A stretch of DNA of 64,000 nucleotides, from NCBI GenBank assembly GCA_029379385.1, contig CM055613.1:24277652-24341651 (forward strand), read 5' to 3'. The position numbers and the translations under genes are program-made. The notes beneath the pieces were generated by a model that had not been told where the DNA came from, did no database searches, and was given only the letters and a program-made list of their open reading frames with translations. Within the stretch, counting starts at the first letter, position 1. The number at the start of each line of letters is the position of its first letter. Shown piece after piece: positions 38,115 to 50,840 of the stretch. The DNA is from Quillaja saponaria (lineage: Eukaryota > Streptophyta > Magnoliopsida > Fabales > Quillajaceae).

Positions 38115-40635
38115 AAAGTTACTTTGGATGATGAAAGCTGGTTATGGCACCTAGATATTGGCATTTGAACTTTAGAAGCTTGGAGTTCATTTCCAAACAA
38201 TATTTAGTGATTGATTTGCCTTTGATTAAGACTTCTAATGATGTGTGTGAAAGTTGTGTATTGGAAAGGCAACATAGAGATCCTTTCTTAAAGGGAAAGC
38301 AAGAAGGGCATCACCTGTTGAATTGATACATACTAATGTGTGTGGTCCTATGAGGACGGTTTCACTCAATAATAGCAAGCATTTCTTAGTGTTTGTTGAT
38401 GATTATAGTAGATTCACTTGGATTTATTTTTTGAAAGAAAAGTTGGAGGTATTTCCAACTTGCAAAAATTTCAAGGTGTTGATTGAGAACCAAAGTGGAC
38501 AGCCAATGAAAATTCTGTAAACAAACCGTGGTGGCAAGTTTGTTTAGGGATAATTTAATAGTTTTTGTGATGAATTTAACATCCAAAGAAAGCTAACTGC
38601 TAGCTTCACACCCACAACAAAATAGTGTGGCTAAAAGGGAAGAATCAAAGACTTGTTGAGATGGCAAAAATATGCTTAAAGCAAAAGGACTTCCAAAGAG
38701 TTGCTAGGAAGAAACTATACATACTGCAGCTTATATCTTGAACCTTGGCAAGGTTGAAAATCAAAGGTAACTCATTTTAGGTTTTTGGTTGTATTGCTTA
38801 TGTGCTCATATTCCATCTCAAAAGGACTTCCAAATAGTGTTAAATGCATTTTCGTTGGATATCGTGTTAAAACTAAAAGGTTATCGTTTTTATAAACCCC
38901 TCACCAAGAAGTTATTAATCAGTCATGTTGTAGTGTTTAACGAGAAAAATGCTTGGAATTGGAATAGCATGCAACCTAGGGCAGTTTCATTTAAAGAAGA
39001 TGAGAAGTTGGAGTTAGTTGATGCTCCAGAGGTCCAGAAAATGAAAATAATAAAGATTACAATCATTCATTAACCACAAGTAGCCCATCATGTTCCATCT
39101 CACCAAATTCTGATTCATATGATGATCCTTCAAGAAAATTGAGATCTTGCAGGAGATTTATGACAGAACAGAGAGGTGCCAATCTGCACATATTGATAAG
39201 CTAATTCACTTTGAAAATGTAGTAGAAATAGAGAATGGTGTGCATCCATGAATGAAAAAAAAATGAAGGCTTTGGAAATAAATAAAACATGGGAGCTTAT
39301 TGATCTTCAAAACAAGGCTGGTTGCTCGAGGGTATTTGTAATGTGAATGCATTGATTTTGAATAAACGTTTGCCTTGATAGCAAAGTTTAACACTATTAA
39401 AACTGTTCTAGTTATAGCTGCTCAATATAGTTAGGAATTTTATCAATATGAGGTAAAGTCAACCTTCTTAAATGGTGTTTTGGATAAAGAAGTGTATGTG
39501 CAGCAACCAAAGGGTTATGAAGTTGCAAATCAAGAAATGAAAGTGTATAAGTTGAAGAAGGCACTTTATGGGCTTAAGCAAGCACCAAGAGGATGGTATA
39601 GGTGTATTGGCAGTCATTTCATCAAGCATGGCTTTCATAGAACTGTAAATAAGCCCACTTTGTTTGTCAAAACTAGAGGTACTAACGAGTTGCCCATTCA
39701 TTATATGTCTTTATATTGATGATTTGATTTATACTGGTAAAAGTATTGCTTTGGAGACTAAATTAGAAGCATTATGATTAAACAATTTGAGATGACTGAT
39801 TTGGATTTAATGAGTTATTTCCTTGGGCTTGAAGTGAAGCAGTATGAAGAAAGAGTTTTTATATCTCAAGCAAAATACACTAATAGTCTTCTTGAAAAGT
39901 TCAAATTGAATGATTATAATCTAGTTTTAACTCCAATGTGTTTTGCTAAAAAATTCAGCTTGAATGATGGGGTAGAGAAGGTTGAAGCTGCTATCCACAA
40001 AAGTTTAATTGGATGCTTATTGTATCTCACTAATAGCAGTCTGATATTATGCAAGCAACTTGTTTATTATCTCGTTTTACGTATAGTCCAAGCAAAATCT
40101 ATCGTTGAGCCCCAAAATGAGTGGTACTAGCTCCTATGGCATTCTTTACACTAAATGTGAGAATCCAAAGTTGCATGGATATTCATATAGTGATTAGGGT
40201 AGTTTAGTTGATGATAGAAGGAGCATCACATAAATGTATTTAGCATTGGTTTAGCTGTCATTTCTTGCAGCTCAACAAAGCAGCCAACTATTGCATTTTC
40301 CTATTTGGAAGTTGAACATTTGGCAGTGACTTCAATAGCTTGTCAAGCTTTGTGGCTACATAGGATACTCAAAGATTTGAAGCAACAGGTAGATGCAACA
40401 CTAATTCAATGTGACAATCAATTCACCATTTCTATAACAAAGAACTAGCATAATGTGAAGTAGATGCATTAACACGCCATCACTTTATAAGGGAGCTGGT
40501 ATCTAATGGAACCATTAAAGTGGCATATTGTAGCACCAATGAAGAAGTTGCATATTTGTTTACAAAGTCTCTACTAGTAGCTAAGTTTTTCTACCCGAGG
40601 AGTACTATACTAGGAGTCCAAGATTTATGTGTTAA
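38115..40635 (+). pseudogene. Copia integrase, reverse transcriptase and RNase H remnants
   Basis: In order: GAG-pre-integrase WHL...GHLNFRSLEFISKQ and CESCVLERQHRDPF (38.13-38.30 kb); integrase core HTNVCGPMRTVSLNNSKHFL with VDDYSRFTWIYFLKEK (38.3-38.45 kb), where the usual catalytic-region continuation is broken by stops; a degraded middle; reverse transcriptase with ALEINKTWELIDL (39.27 kb), VYVQQPKGYEV and KLKKALYGLKQAPRGWY (39.48-39.60 kb), a broken YVDD-region, and MTDLDLMSYFLGLEVKQ (39.79 kb); and RNase H pieces to about 40.6 kb. Stops and frame changes occur throughout. The usual polypurine tract (AATGGGGAG) precedes the 3' LTR. Confidence 0.85.
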
Positions 40636-40642
40636 TGGGGAG

Positions 40643-40903
40643 TGTTAAAGTTAGCATAGAATTAGTTTTCCATTCTTTATAGAATAAGTCAAATGCTAGA
40701 AATATTATGATTTTGAGGGATTTTTGGTTTTGATTTCAAAAAAGATCATTTTTTGTTAGTGTTATAGTTATTAAGTAAATTTAGGAGTTTGTTATGTAAT
40801 TTTTCGTTATATAAGGGAGCTAAGCATGAATAAAAATATATTCATTTGTTAATTAGTTTTGAGTACTTTTCCACATTTATATTCTTAGATATTCTTTTTG
40901 ACA
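40643..40903 (+). repeat. Copia 3' LTR (261 bp)
   Basis: Begins TGTTAAAGTTAGCATAG, ends TTTTTGACA, and follows the polypurine tract AATGGGGAG. It shares with the 5' LTR the blocks AATAAGTCAAATG and TTGAGTAAATTTAGGAGTTT (with small changes), plus CATGAATAAAA. The target duplication TTATA follows at 40904-40908. Confidence 0.82.
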
Positions 40904-41970
40904 TTATACAAGCTACAAAGAGTATAAATGTCCAATTTAAGCTTGTCCTAATTCTACTCGTTTCAATTCCCTACTCCTTCAAATGATACTTGACCTCAAT
41001 ATTTAAATTCAATGACTAAGAGTGGAAAGGAGAAGTAGACAATGATAGGTACATAGTCCAGCTTCACATTGTTGCTGCAATTCCAATTCTTGAACCTCTT
41101 CTATATGCGGCAAGTTGTAGAGAAATCTAATTTTATTCTTCTCTTTCAATTGTAAAAATCCAGGTCATTATAGCTTGAAAACCTACAAGGGAAGATCTTT
41201 TGGTCTCCATGGTTAAGCCTCAATTGAATTCTTAACTTGAATCTCCCTTTGAATCTCCATTGGTATCCTTAAGGACACAAAAAGGTCATTTTCTTTATTC
41301 TTATATTTCTGTTTCAAGTTTTTGAAATTTTAACCCCCTTGAACCCATTTCTCCAAATTAATACAACTCCTTATAGTTTCCACCATTGATGTACTTAAGT
41401 AGTTGTAGATTCTACGAATGTGAATCTTATATATGATTTTAGAGATTTAGTTGCTCCTATCATCAAAAGTTCTTCATTTGGTGACTCAATTGCTTGACTT
41501 GGACAATTGAGACCTAAATTCTTGATTCTATATAAATCATTCTTGATCCACAAATATTCCTAACATTGTTGTTTCTTGGATTCTCCTTTATTGTAACTTC
41601 TTCATTTTTTTTAAATTGGTGCTAGAGTAATCCCGGAAGTCTGACACATGTAGTGGGCCCCCATAGCTTCATCCATCACTCTTTGTGGCAGAACTGGGCT
41701 ATTTGCAGTGAGATTGAGCAAGAAAGAGTCCTTAATAAATTCTAAATATGATGAACTACAGGTTCCATCTAACATGAACGCCTTGGTTAAAGCTAGGCTC
41801 TCCATATTGCTTGGAACTTCTAGTTTATAATAGCTTTTAATTCTTGCATCAATAGATTGATTTCAGAGAATCTTAATTCAAGAATCGATTCTTGTATACC
41901 TTAATTGTGACTTCTTGTTTATTCACCATTGCTTGCTCCACAACCAAGAAAGGAGAAGTTTTGATACCAC

Positions 41971-42283
41971 TATTAAGGGAAATTCGAATAATCATGGATT
42001 TCAAAGAAATTACACAGAGAAGAGGAAGATGAGGGAGGAAGAGAAACTGATGAAGGTAAAACCAAAGCTAAAACTGCTAGCTATAGTAAACCGCTCCGCT
42101 AGAGGTGGGTTTTTGAATTCACAAAGATTTAGAGAGAGGAGAAGAAGAAATTGATAGAAACAAAAGGTATTCAGCCCATTTCATTAACATTTAAATTATG
42201 TCTTCTATATAGAGTCTAATACAATTTATATAGGCTATAAAGAGTACAAATACGTAATTTAACCCTTCCAAATTCTAACCGTG
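41971..42283 (-). repeat. 5' LTR of element C
   Basis: Matches, on the minus strand, the split LTR 40909-40965 plus 25078-25333. Shared blocks include TATAAATTGTAT(T/A)AGACT, TTCTCT...AAATCTTTGTGAAT and TGTAATTTCTTTGAA, ending CCTTAA(T/C)A. The right edge is approximate. Confidence 0.72.
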
Positions 42284-44203
42284 TGTTACGAACCAAAATT
42301 AGACTAAGGTTAGTTTAGGAATTTTAACATCTTTAACCTTTATAAACGACTCCTTATTGTTCAGAGAGGGCATCCATGAATTTGTGAATGAATATTGGCT
42401 ACCAATGGTAAATTTTGTTCGTCACTCTTCTTCTCTTCTCTCTTCTCCCTTTTTCTGGTTTGTGAAATTCCTGTGAATTTTGGATTTTATCCTTAACAGT
42501 AGTATTAGAGCTTCTCTATCCTTGACTGTGAAGTTGCTATGGTGAAAGAACAAAAAGTCACAATGGAGGTCTACGACAAGACCCTTTGAATTCAATCTAT
42601 CGATCAAAGAATGAAAAACTAGTATAGACTGGAAGTTCCAAGCAATAATGGAGAGCCTAGCTATAATAATAGAGGACCTAGCTTCCATTAAGGCATCCGA
42701 GGCAAGAAGCTGCTATCCACTGCATATAGAAATTGTTTGGTAATCAATCTTGTCCAACCTTACTGCAAATGAACCAATTCCACCATTGAAAGTGGCAGAT
42801 GAAGGTCAGAAAGCAGGCAGCCTTACCTCTCAGGCACTAATTCTTCGAGTTGAAATTACAGTGCAAGACAGTCCAAAGAACAACAACATGAATGATATTG
42901 TTAAACGTGGAATGATTTTTACAGAATCTCCAAATCAAAAAATAAGTGAACAAAAAAATAAAGTTTCTTTTTGTACATCAATAAGGGATACTCAATCCTT
43001 AGATACCACGAATGCAACTAAAGAACTTGTTAAAGAATTCTGTGAGCAAGAATCTATGTCTTGTAGTGGACTTCCCTTCCAGTAAGAACTATTGATTTGC
43101 AAGTGCAAGGCCAACAACCAAAAAAAGCTATAGAGAAGGGAATGGATTAACAAAAGATCTACTCATACTGGTTTCCAAGCTATAATGGCTTGGATGTTTA
43201 CTGTAAAAAATAATGAAGGGTAAACCATGAGGAAGGAAAAGTTTCAAGCTCTTGGGTCAAGGCAAGATCACATAAGATCGTCTATGTACATTCAAGAACC
43301 TAGGCTCAGATCACCGATTCAAGAAAATGAAGGATCAAGTTTACGAATCTCAGTTTGGCAAGGATGTTGATCTTTCACCTATCAAGAATCAATCTTTCAA
43401 GATTAAGTTTGGCACCCACTTTTTTCAAATTGGTGAGAATGCCTAAATCTGAAAAGGATAACGAAATTAAATTTTGTTTTTGCTTAAAGTTGGATGAGGA
43501 TCTGTGTGTTGAGAGTGAAGTTTGTGAATTAGCAATCTCTCATCAAAATTTATGACAATGGGTCGTAAGATTCAAGTTGATGCACTGAAATTAGAAGCTT
43601 GTGAAGATATGTTGGGTGTACAAATAATATTAATATCAAGACCACTGTGCTGGATATTGTAATCTACAAAATTGATATTCAGCCTGTGCAAAAATGTGAT
43701 CTTTAGGAAAAAAATTTCGTGCTTAACTGTTAAGAAAGAAGATGGCCTCAATTTCATCAAGACACTGTATATTGGTTTTAAGGCTATCATAGTTAAGTGT
43801 TTGCTATAATGAAGCAAGAAGTTTCAGCATACATCATTGAAACAACTTGTTAGTTAGTAGTATTACAGGAAAAAACAATAATAGTTTGTCTTTTTTGTCT
43901 GCAATTAGTTCATGGCTAATAGCTTTTCTCTATGCTTTTCATTTGATCCTTAAGGACAAATATTCATTAAAGGAAAGAGTTTATCACGAATCAAAATTAG
44001 ACTAAGGTTAGTTTAGGGATTTTAACGTCTTCATTAGCCTATATAAACGACTCTTTATTGTACAGAGAGGGCATCTATAAATGTGAATGAATGAATATTG
44101 GCTTCTAGTTGTAGATTTCTTCCTTCTGTCTTCTTTTTTTCTCTCTTCCCCTTCTTTCTGATTGGTGAAATCCCTGCAAAACCCCTACTCTGGATTCTTA
44201 AGA
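42284..44203 (+). mobile_element. non-autonomous LTR retrotransposon 'D' (1.9 kb)
   Basis: Plus-strand element with LTRs 42284-42498 and about 43981-44203. They share CAAAATTAGACTAAGGTTAG, TATAAACGACTC, CAGAGAGGGCATC and GAATGAATATTGGCT. After the 5' LTR comes GTAGTATTAGAGCTTC, close to the TGGTATCAGAGC primer site, and before the 3' LTR a purine tract TAAAGGAAAGAG. The interior has broken gag-like pieces, including NLTANEPIPPLKVADEG (42.75 kb), which resembles the piece in element C read from the other strand. No pol region is present. The target duplication is not clear. Confidence 0.72.
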
Positions 44204-46882
44204 GTAAAATTGGGTTTGAGAGTAGTTTAATATTTGGAAAGCTGTTGTTAATGTTTATAAATTGTAGAAGGCTGTAATCAAATGCATCTTGATTTTGAAT
44301 GAAAATAAGGCTAAAATCTTTGTCAATATCTACGCTTCCTTCCTTTGTTTCTTCCTCATCCTCTATAAGTTTGAGAATTCTCTTTTGATGGAAGAGGTTT
44401 GCCATGGCCCAAAGCTTGGCTTGAGTTTTCCGAATTACCCTTTGTTTTAGAATTATCCTTATCACCATATCACCACAATATTGGTCCTTGCTACTTTCAT
44501 TGTCTACCCCTTCATTTTCACAACATCTTCAATCATGGAAGTTTGGGTTTCAATAGTTCAAAAATACTTTCACTTCGTCAGCAATTGATACTGGCCATAA
44601 AGGGCTACTTGACCTTTAAAAGATCAAGAAGGTTTTGGGCGACATGAGAGATGATGATATCAAGGTAATTCCTTCTTCAAAGAACTATGATTGAGCTAAT
44701 TTCATGGTGATTACAACTAGGAGGTCCACTTAGCATGTGAAGAATATCGCTTAAACCTTAATTTACAAGGCAGGTCTGTTTGTTCTTTTTCTCCCTTCAA
44801 TTTTTTCAATAGTATAGCAAAACCACTTTGTCATTTTGTTCAAGACAATAACCAATTGAAAATATGAATTAAAACAAATTGGGTTTAGAACCCAGTCAAA
44901 AGTTGAGAAAATACTGTTGAAACTGTAGAATAAAATTGATATTTGTGTTGAGTCTATTTGAAGTTATTGAATTGCATGACTCAAAGTTTGATTTTCATTT
45001 GATGAATTGTTATGTCTCTATTTCTATCAACCATGATTTACTTTAATGAATGACATTGAAAATGCAATATTTGTTTAGCACGTGAAAAATTAAGTGAATT
45101 GATTGCATTACAACATGGAGACAAAAGTATAATATTTAAACTTAGTAGGTGAAATTACTAAAATTCATGTCATTTCTTGCAAAAAATGAGTCAAAAATAA
45201 AAATGTTTATTGGGTAATTTTTGCCACTTTTGTCCTTTTCATTTTATAAATAAGCTTGACACTAAATTTTGTTAAACAAATAATAATAAATAAACTTAAC
45301 ACTGATTTTCTCATCTTACTTTTCTTGAAATTCAACTTATTTGCATCGGGCTAAGCAGAAGCAAAAAGGGGCTCAACAGTTAATACTACCTAGTGTGCAA
45401 GGTCAAGAATAGGAAAGTGGATAGATATCGACTCGTATTGATTGGTTTTATATATTTTAAATGATTTACTTAATGTTTTCATTGTCTCTAAGATCAAATT
45501 AGGAGAGCCTACTATAACTTTTAAGAACTAAACAAACATAATTTTATAGGTCGATTGTTACAAATGTCACCTTTGAGAAGGCTAGGTGACATGTCAATTA
45601 TAAGGATGCATGTTCCCTTTTGGCCATTCATGGAAAATAGCCTCCTTAAAGAATTCAAATGGTTTAATTTTTCCAAAGCTCATTTTTTTGTCATCGTGAT
45701 TTTATTATTTTCACTTTTTCAGTATCTCCAATACTAATTTTAAATGGGACTACATATATCATTGGAAGAAACATTTGATTTTTCTCTATATTGTTTGTTC
45801 ACTACAATTTACTTTATTTTACTTATGAAAAAAATCTAAAATGACAAATTGTTAAGTCTCCCTATCCAATTATTTGACGAATTACTTCATAAGGAAAAGT
45901 GAAAGTCCATGCTTTGGATGAGATGGCTAGCAGCTTACTACAACTTGGACAGTCTCTGAATTTCAAAAATGTCTGAAGAGGAACCTATTCAGGTAATCAT
46001 GTGGCTAAATATAAAGTTAAAAGAAAATTGGTTTTTGCTTATGTTTAGATTATTCATCCAAATGAGGTGAAGCAATGAGCAAATAGTTGTGTGTGGATTT
46101 GATAGACTTTGTCCAGTAATGGATTTCTTGAAAAATGAAATATAAAGCATGACATTCCACCCATAAAATTTATGAATTGTTAAGTACTCTGATTTTCTGA
46201 TTACTTGATAATCTTATGGTCTCGATCCTTATAAAAGAAATGGATCCAAATCATTATAGCTTTAAAAAAATAGCGAAATTTACAAGTTGTAATTATTTAG
46301 CCATTTACTAGTTAAAACATGGCCTTTGCTAGTTGCCTGTTTGACTTCAAAGTTTAGGAACCATTATTGAGAATCTGCATTGTATGTCTCTATCATCTAT
46401 CTTCTATTGAAATAAAAGGGATGAGTCAACATAAGTATTTGGTTACGGATGTTGTATATGGTTTTTGTTTCTTACATTTCCTCTAGTTATGGGAAGTTCC
46501 ACAATAATGCAAACATACACACATAAAAGGGATGAAAGATTATAATGTAATTTCTAAAAAAAAATAAGTTCTTTCAAATGTAGGCTCTCTCTCAAAAGTA
46601 ATTGGTTATAATAGTGTCCCCATTCCCCAATAATTGGTATCCTATTATCAGTTTCTGCAAGAGAAAAATTTTTACCCACTCTGGTTTTCTATTTGTTCAA
46701 GATTTGGGAAAGGCTTTGTTGAAAATTCGTTGGAAGAATAACTCTAAGAAACTAGTGCAAAGAAGTGCTTAATCATCATTTTTCAACAGAAGGCAGTGCA
46801 TGCTCATTCTGTGACCCTATAATGTCCATTTCTTATCAATAATTTTGACTTACAACACTATGAAAGAAGAGCTGGAGTTGTG
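44204..46882. other. intergenic region between element D and the hAT element
   Basis: Short open frames on both strands (for example 44399-44647 plus and 45555-45737 plus) show no family resemblance. Composition is AT-rich. No RNA gene or bounded repeat was recognised. It may be old, worn transposon sequence. Confidence 0.4.
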
Positions 46883-46890
46883 ATAGCATT
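46883..46890. repeat. hAT target-site duplication, left copy
   Basis: ATAGCATT, compared with ATGGTATT at 50918-50925: 6 of 8 bases match, as expected for an old hAT insertion. Confidence 0.5.
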
Positions 46891-48130
46891 CAGAAGTGGA
46901 CCTAAAACCTAGACTTGGGCTCGGGCGAACATTTTAAAAAAAAAAAAAAAACTTAATACTATTATAATAATTTTCAAGCAAACCTAGCCAATTCTCTCTT
47001 ACTTTAGTTTAAGCTTAGGTAATCTAAAAAGAAAGAAAATTAATTTTTCAACCCAGCAAATTCAAACCCACATGTGATTCCTTGTAGATTACACAAATAA
47101 TTCATTAACTTGTCACTTCTCATCAAACACCATCTCATCTCACCATCTCACCAACTCACCCATCACCCAAGGAAAATATTTATCTTGAATTTTCTCTTGG
47201 TTTCCGACTTCCATTAAATACTGGTCAGAAGGTGATATTAGTTTTCTTGTTCAATTTATTACTTTGTAGACATTAATGTTATGCCTTTTTGCAAGCAAAT
47301 AGTGTATCTGTTATTTCAATTTTCAATATCTCTTGAGTAGTAAGTTATTAAGGAAACATGGATTGCAAAAAATTCAAATTTTTTGTTATCTTTAACTTAA
47401 ATTGTTTGTAACTATAGAGAAGGTTTTTTGTAGACATTTTTAAACAAAAATTGTCTTCAATAGTGGTAGGTGAAAAAATTGTCTTTTATTGAAATTGTGT
47501 TAGCCCTTAGATAGAAAAAAATTTGTCACGCATTAAGATTTTTGTCTATAATTAAAGATTAAACAAAACCCATTTGTTGATAGTGACCTTCATCTTGTCT
47601 TATTAGGGAATATTTTCAAGACATGAACAACTAATTTACTAGGGACAGTTCATAAAAGACATGTACAATGAACAAAGGTGAAAATCAAGTTTCAAACATA
47701 AAAAATATAAGTTTTAAATTCATAGTTAATACTCTGTGTTAGACAAATGCAACATTTTAAGCAAATGACATAAAAAGTCAATAAAAGATTGGATACCATA
47801 TATTTGTCCATGCTTAATTGTTGCTACCACTTGCTAACCATTTAAACACTTTGAAACAATCCAAACAAGCTTTGTTAATTGATTTTTCTATTTAACTTTT
47901 AGGTTTGTGGGTTTTCTATTGCGGTCCTTAAGAATACATCCAAAATTCCTAACCACAAGAAGATCGGTCTCCACTCTCGCCTATCGAAACAAAACCAAAT
48001 CTTGTTTTTGCAATTTTCCCAAGATCCGAACAAATCCATAGAGAACTTGTAGGAAGTTACATAGAGGTTGTGCCTACTATAACATATTTGTATTTTAATC
48101 ATATTTTTCTTGTAATATATAGGTGAAATA

Positions 48131-50476
48131 ATGAAGTTAATGACAATTAATTCATTTTTCAAGAAGAAAGTTGGGGAGGATTTAGAAAGAAACACAGAGA
48201 CTCAAACTCCATTAATATTGCCACAATCTCTATCTTTAAACTCAGCTTCAACTTCTTAAACTCGTCCTTCTAAAATTCCTAGAATTGATCTAGAAGAAAA
48301 AAGAAGCAACAATCTTTTGGAACGAGATCCTGGAATTCGTAAGCAAATAAACGATTATGATGTCAATAAATTCAAAGGGCATATCTTCAACTTAGGCTGT
48401 ATTAACTTATTCTTAACAAGTATCCAACAAGGGATTGTGAGGACATTTTGAGCATTTTCAAGTAAACTGATATAAGCAACATTCTTGGTTGGAGTATTCA
48501 CCTAAAGAAAATGATGTATATTGTTTGCCATGTTTTCTTTTCAACAAGCAAAATGTGCATCTTGGATTTGAAACATTTACTGTAAGTGGATTTATTGCTT
48601 GGAAAAGAGTTTGTAGGAAGGATTGCACATTGTTCGATCATGAAGGTAAGAACAACAACTCTTTACATAATATAGCTCAAAGGAAATGCATAGATTTTAA
48701 AAAAGTTGGTTATCATATTGAGACAATAATTGAAAGGCAAACATTTGAACAAATAACAGCTAATAGATTGCATCTTAAGACTTTCATTAATTCTGCATGA
48801 TAGTTGGCAATTCAAGCATGTGCATTTAGAGGTCATGGTGAATGTGAAAGTTCTAAAAATCGGGGAATTTTATTGAATTGATAAAATATGGTGCAAATTT
48901 TGATTAAAATGTTGAAGATATTATCTTAACTAATGCTTTAAAAAATGCAACATATGTTTCTTCTAAAATACAAAAGAAGATTTTAGAGACTATTTCAAGC
49001 AAAGTCCAAAAGGCAATCCGATTATGAAATAGGCGATGCAAGATTATGTATTTTAGTTGATGAAGCTCTTGATGAGTCTCTAAAAGAGCAAATGGCAATT
49101 GTTTTAAGATTTGTTGACAAGATGGGTTTTGTGAGAGAATGTTTCTTTGATCTTGTTCATGTAAGAGAAACGACATCATTGGCTTTTAAGAATGAAATAT
49201 CTAATGTTCTTTCTCACCACACTCTCAATATAGCAAGCCTTCAAGGTCAAGGGTATGATAAAGCTAGTAATATGCACGGTGAGTTTAAAGGGCTACAAGA
49301 TCTACTAAATGATTGTCCACAGGCTTATTTTATTCATTGTTTTGCTCATTGACTTCAATTAGCATTAGTTGGAGCAGCCAAAGATGTAATAATTATATAC
49401 AATTTTTTCTCAATGCTGAGTGTGCTTGTGAATATTGCTCATGCTTCTGCTAAATGTCTTGATGAGTTACAAGCAGCTCATGTAGCTAATATGGTTGCTA
49501 GGAAGGGACTTGACACTGGTAGAGGAGCTAATCTACTTCCAACTTTACAACGTGCTATAGACACCCGTTGGAGTTCGCACTTGAATTCCATCTTAAGTTT
49601 GTTGAAATTATTTTATGCAACATGTATTGCACTTAATGAAAGAGGTTTTGGGAATCACATATCATCTTTGTCAAGCTTTGCAGTGTAAATCTCAAGATAT
49701 ACTAAATGCTATGAGCCCTGTGTCATAAACAAAAAGATTGCTCCAAGAACTTAGGGAAACTGGTTGGGAAACTCTTCTTTAAGAGGTTGAATCATTTTGT
49801 AAAATAACGATATTGCAATTCCTTATATGAATGCTCATTTTCTTGCTAGTCGTGGTCGACTTCATCAGAAGGATCATACTGTGACGTCATCAGAAAGATC
49901 ATACTGTGGCACATCATTATCATGTTGACATCTTTTTTCTTGTCATTGATTCTCGACTACAAGAGCTGAACACTAGATTTAAGGAGAAAGTTATTGAACT
50001 ACTTACTTTTAGTTCATCATTGGATCCTAAAAATTCTTTTAAGTTATTCAATGCTAAAAATCTCTGTACACTTGCAAAAAGGTACTACCTAGAAGATTTT
50101 AATGACAAAGATTTGTTTATGCTTTGTTATGAGTTATGATATTATGAGGATGATGTATGCCAAAATCCAGATATACAATGTTCATTACTCTCTGATCTAT
50201 GCCAAAAAATAATTTTGAATGACAAGAGTTCAAAATTTTCTCTAGTTGATAGATTAATCAGTCTAATATTAACTTTTCCTATTTCTACACCAACTACAAA
50301 ATGATCATTTTTAGCAATATCATTATCAATACTCAACTTAGTAGCAAGATGATTTTTTTAGAGATTGCCTACTTTTGTACATTGAGAAGGAAATTGTAGA
50401 TGATATTTCTATTGATAAAATCATAGATGAATTCACTTCTAGAAAAGGATGTCGAGCTCAGTTTATGTTTAAATAA
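48131..50476 (+). pseudogene. hAT transposase pseudogene (TTF-type zinc finger / DUF4371 / dimerisation)
   Basis: Matches the 'zinc finger MYM-type 1-like' or TTF-type plant hAT transposases. Blocks in order: MTINSFFKKK at the N-terminus, DPGIRKQINDYD, the TTF zinc finger YCLPCFLFNKQNVHLGF and HNIAQRKCIDFKK (48.49-48.72 kb), DUF4371 with EQMAIVLRFVDKMGFVRECF (49.09 kb), LSHHTLNIASLQGQGYDKAS then NMHGEFKGLQ and YFIHCFAH (49.2-49.35 kb), RAIDTRWSSHLNSI (49.55 kb), HHYHVDIFFLVIDSRLQELN (49.91 kb), and DRLISLILTFP before a damaged dimerisation region, ending at a TAA at 50474-50476. Stops and frame changes (for example at 48255 and 48800-48900, and a TGA after FAH at 49353) make it non-functional. 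Confidence 0.85.
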
Positions 50477-50589
50477 AAGATATTATTGTATTTCTTTATC
50501 TTTGCTTTTTCATTGGCGTATGTATTATTTTCGAAATTGTGATTAAATGAATGTTATTTTGTTGGATGAATGATTGCACTTATTTGTTT

Positions 50590-50840
50590 CTTATTTGAAT
50601 CCCCACCTGTATGGGTGATGAAAGCTATAAATTGTTTGTGCCACTTTTATTAATTTGATTCCCTATCTTCATGGATTTTGAAGGATATAAATTGTATATC
50701 CTAATTTTATTATTTGGATCCTTTCCTTTATGGGTGATGAAGGCTATCCCCATCTTCATGGGTGATAAAGGCTTTATACTTATTATGTTTACATTATTTG
50801 AATCCCCACATTTTTAAGTGATGAATGATATAAATTCTAA
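50590..50840. repeat. subterminal tandem-like repeats of the hAT element
   Basis: Four to five degenerate copies of a unit containing (A/T)TCCCCA or TTCCCTA, then CTTCATGG or TTATGGGTGATGAA(A/G)G, then CTATAAATT. Subterminal repeats are typical transposase-binding regions in hAT elements (family knowledge). Confidence 0.55.

Larger units (their letters stand above)
25334..40903 (+). mobile_element. Ty1/Copia-type LTR retrotransposon, decayed and multiply interrupted
   Basis: Bounded by related LTRs that begin TGTTAAA and end TTTTTGACA, with a perfect 5-bp duplication TTATA outside. Coding remnants occur in Copia order (gag, protease, integrase, reverse transcriptase, RNase H). The interior carries at least four later insertions: a 1-kb unassigned insert in gag, a miniature LTR element in gag, a 4-kb solo LTR inside that, and another 4-kb solo LTR between the protease and integrase regions. 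Many stops and frameshifts show it is old and inactive. The sequence just after the 5' LTR (CAGAGCCAGACC) looks like the end of a tRNA-Met primer site joined directly to mid-gag, suggesting an internal deletion. Confidence 0.85.
25078..42283 (-). mobile_element. non-autonomous LTR retrotransposon 'C' (1.6 kb net), split by a Copia element
   Basis: A minus-strand element with two LTRs of the same length, 313 bp. The 5' LTR is 41971-42283. The 3' LTR is in two parts, 40909-40965 and 25078-25333, separated by the Copia element and its target duplication. After the 5' LTR comes a primer-binding-like site (GTGGTATCAAAACTTC, 41955-41970, minus strand) resembling the TGGTATCAGAGC site that matches initiator Met-tRNA. 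Before the 3' LTR is a purine-rich tract (GAAGGAGTAGGGAAT). The 1005-bp interior has only a short gag-like piece (NLTANSP and MDEA region, 41611-41805). No protease, reverse transcriptase or integrase is present, so the element is non-autonomous. The outer edge near 42283 abuts element D and is uncertain by a few bases. Confidence 0.75.

Noticed and set aside
44055..44647. Overlapping open frames of 137 and 82 residues next to element D
   Set aside because: They lie across the D 3' LTR and flanking AT-rich DNA and resemble no known protein.
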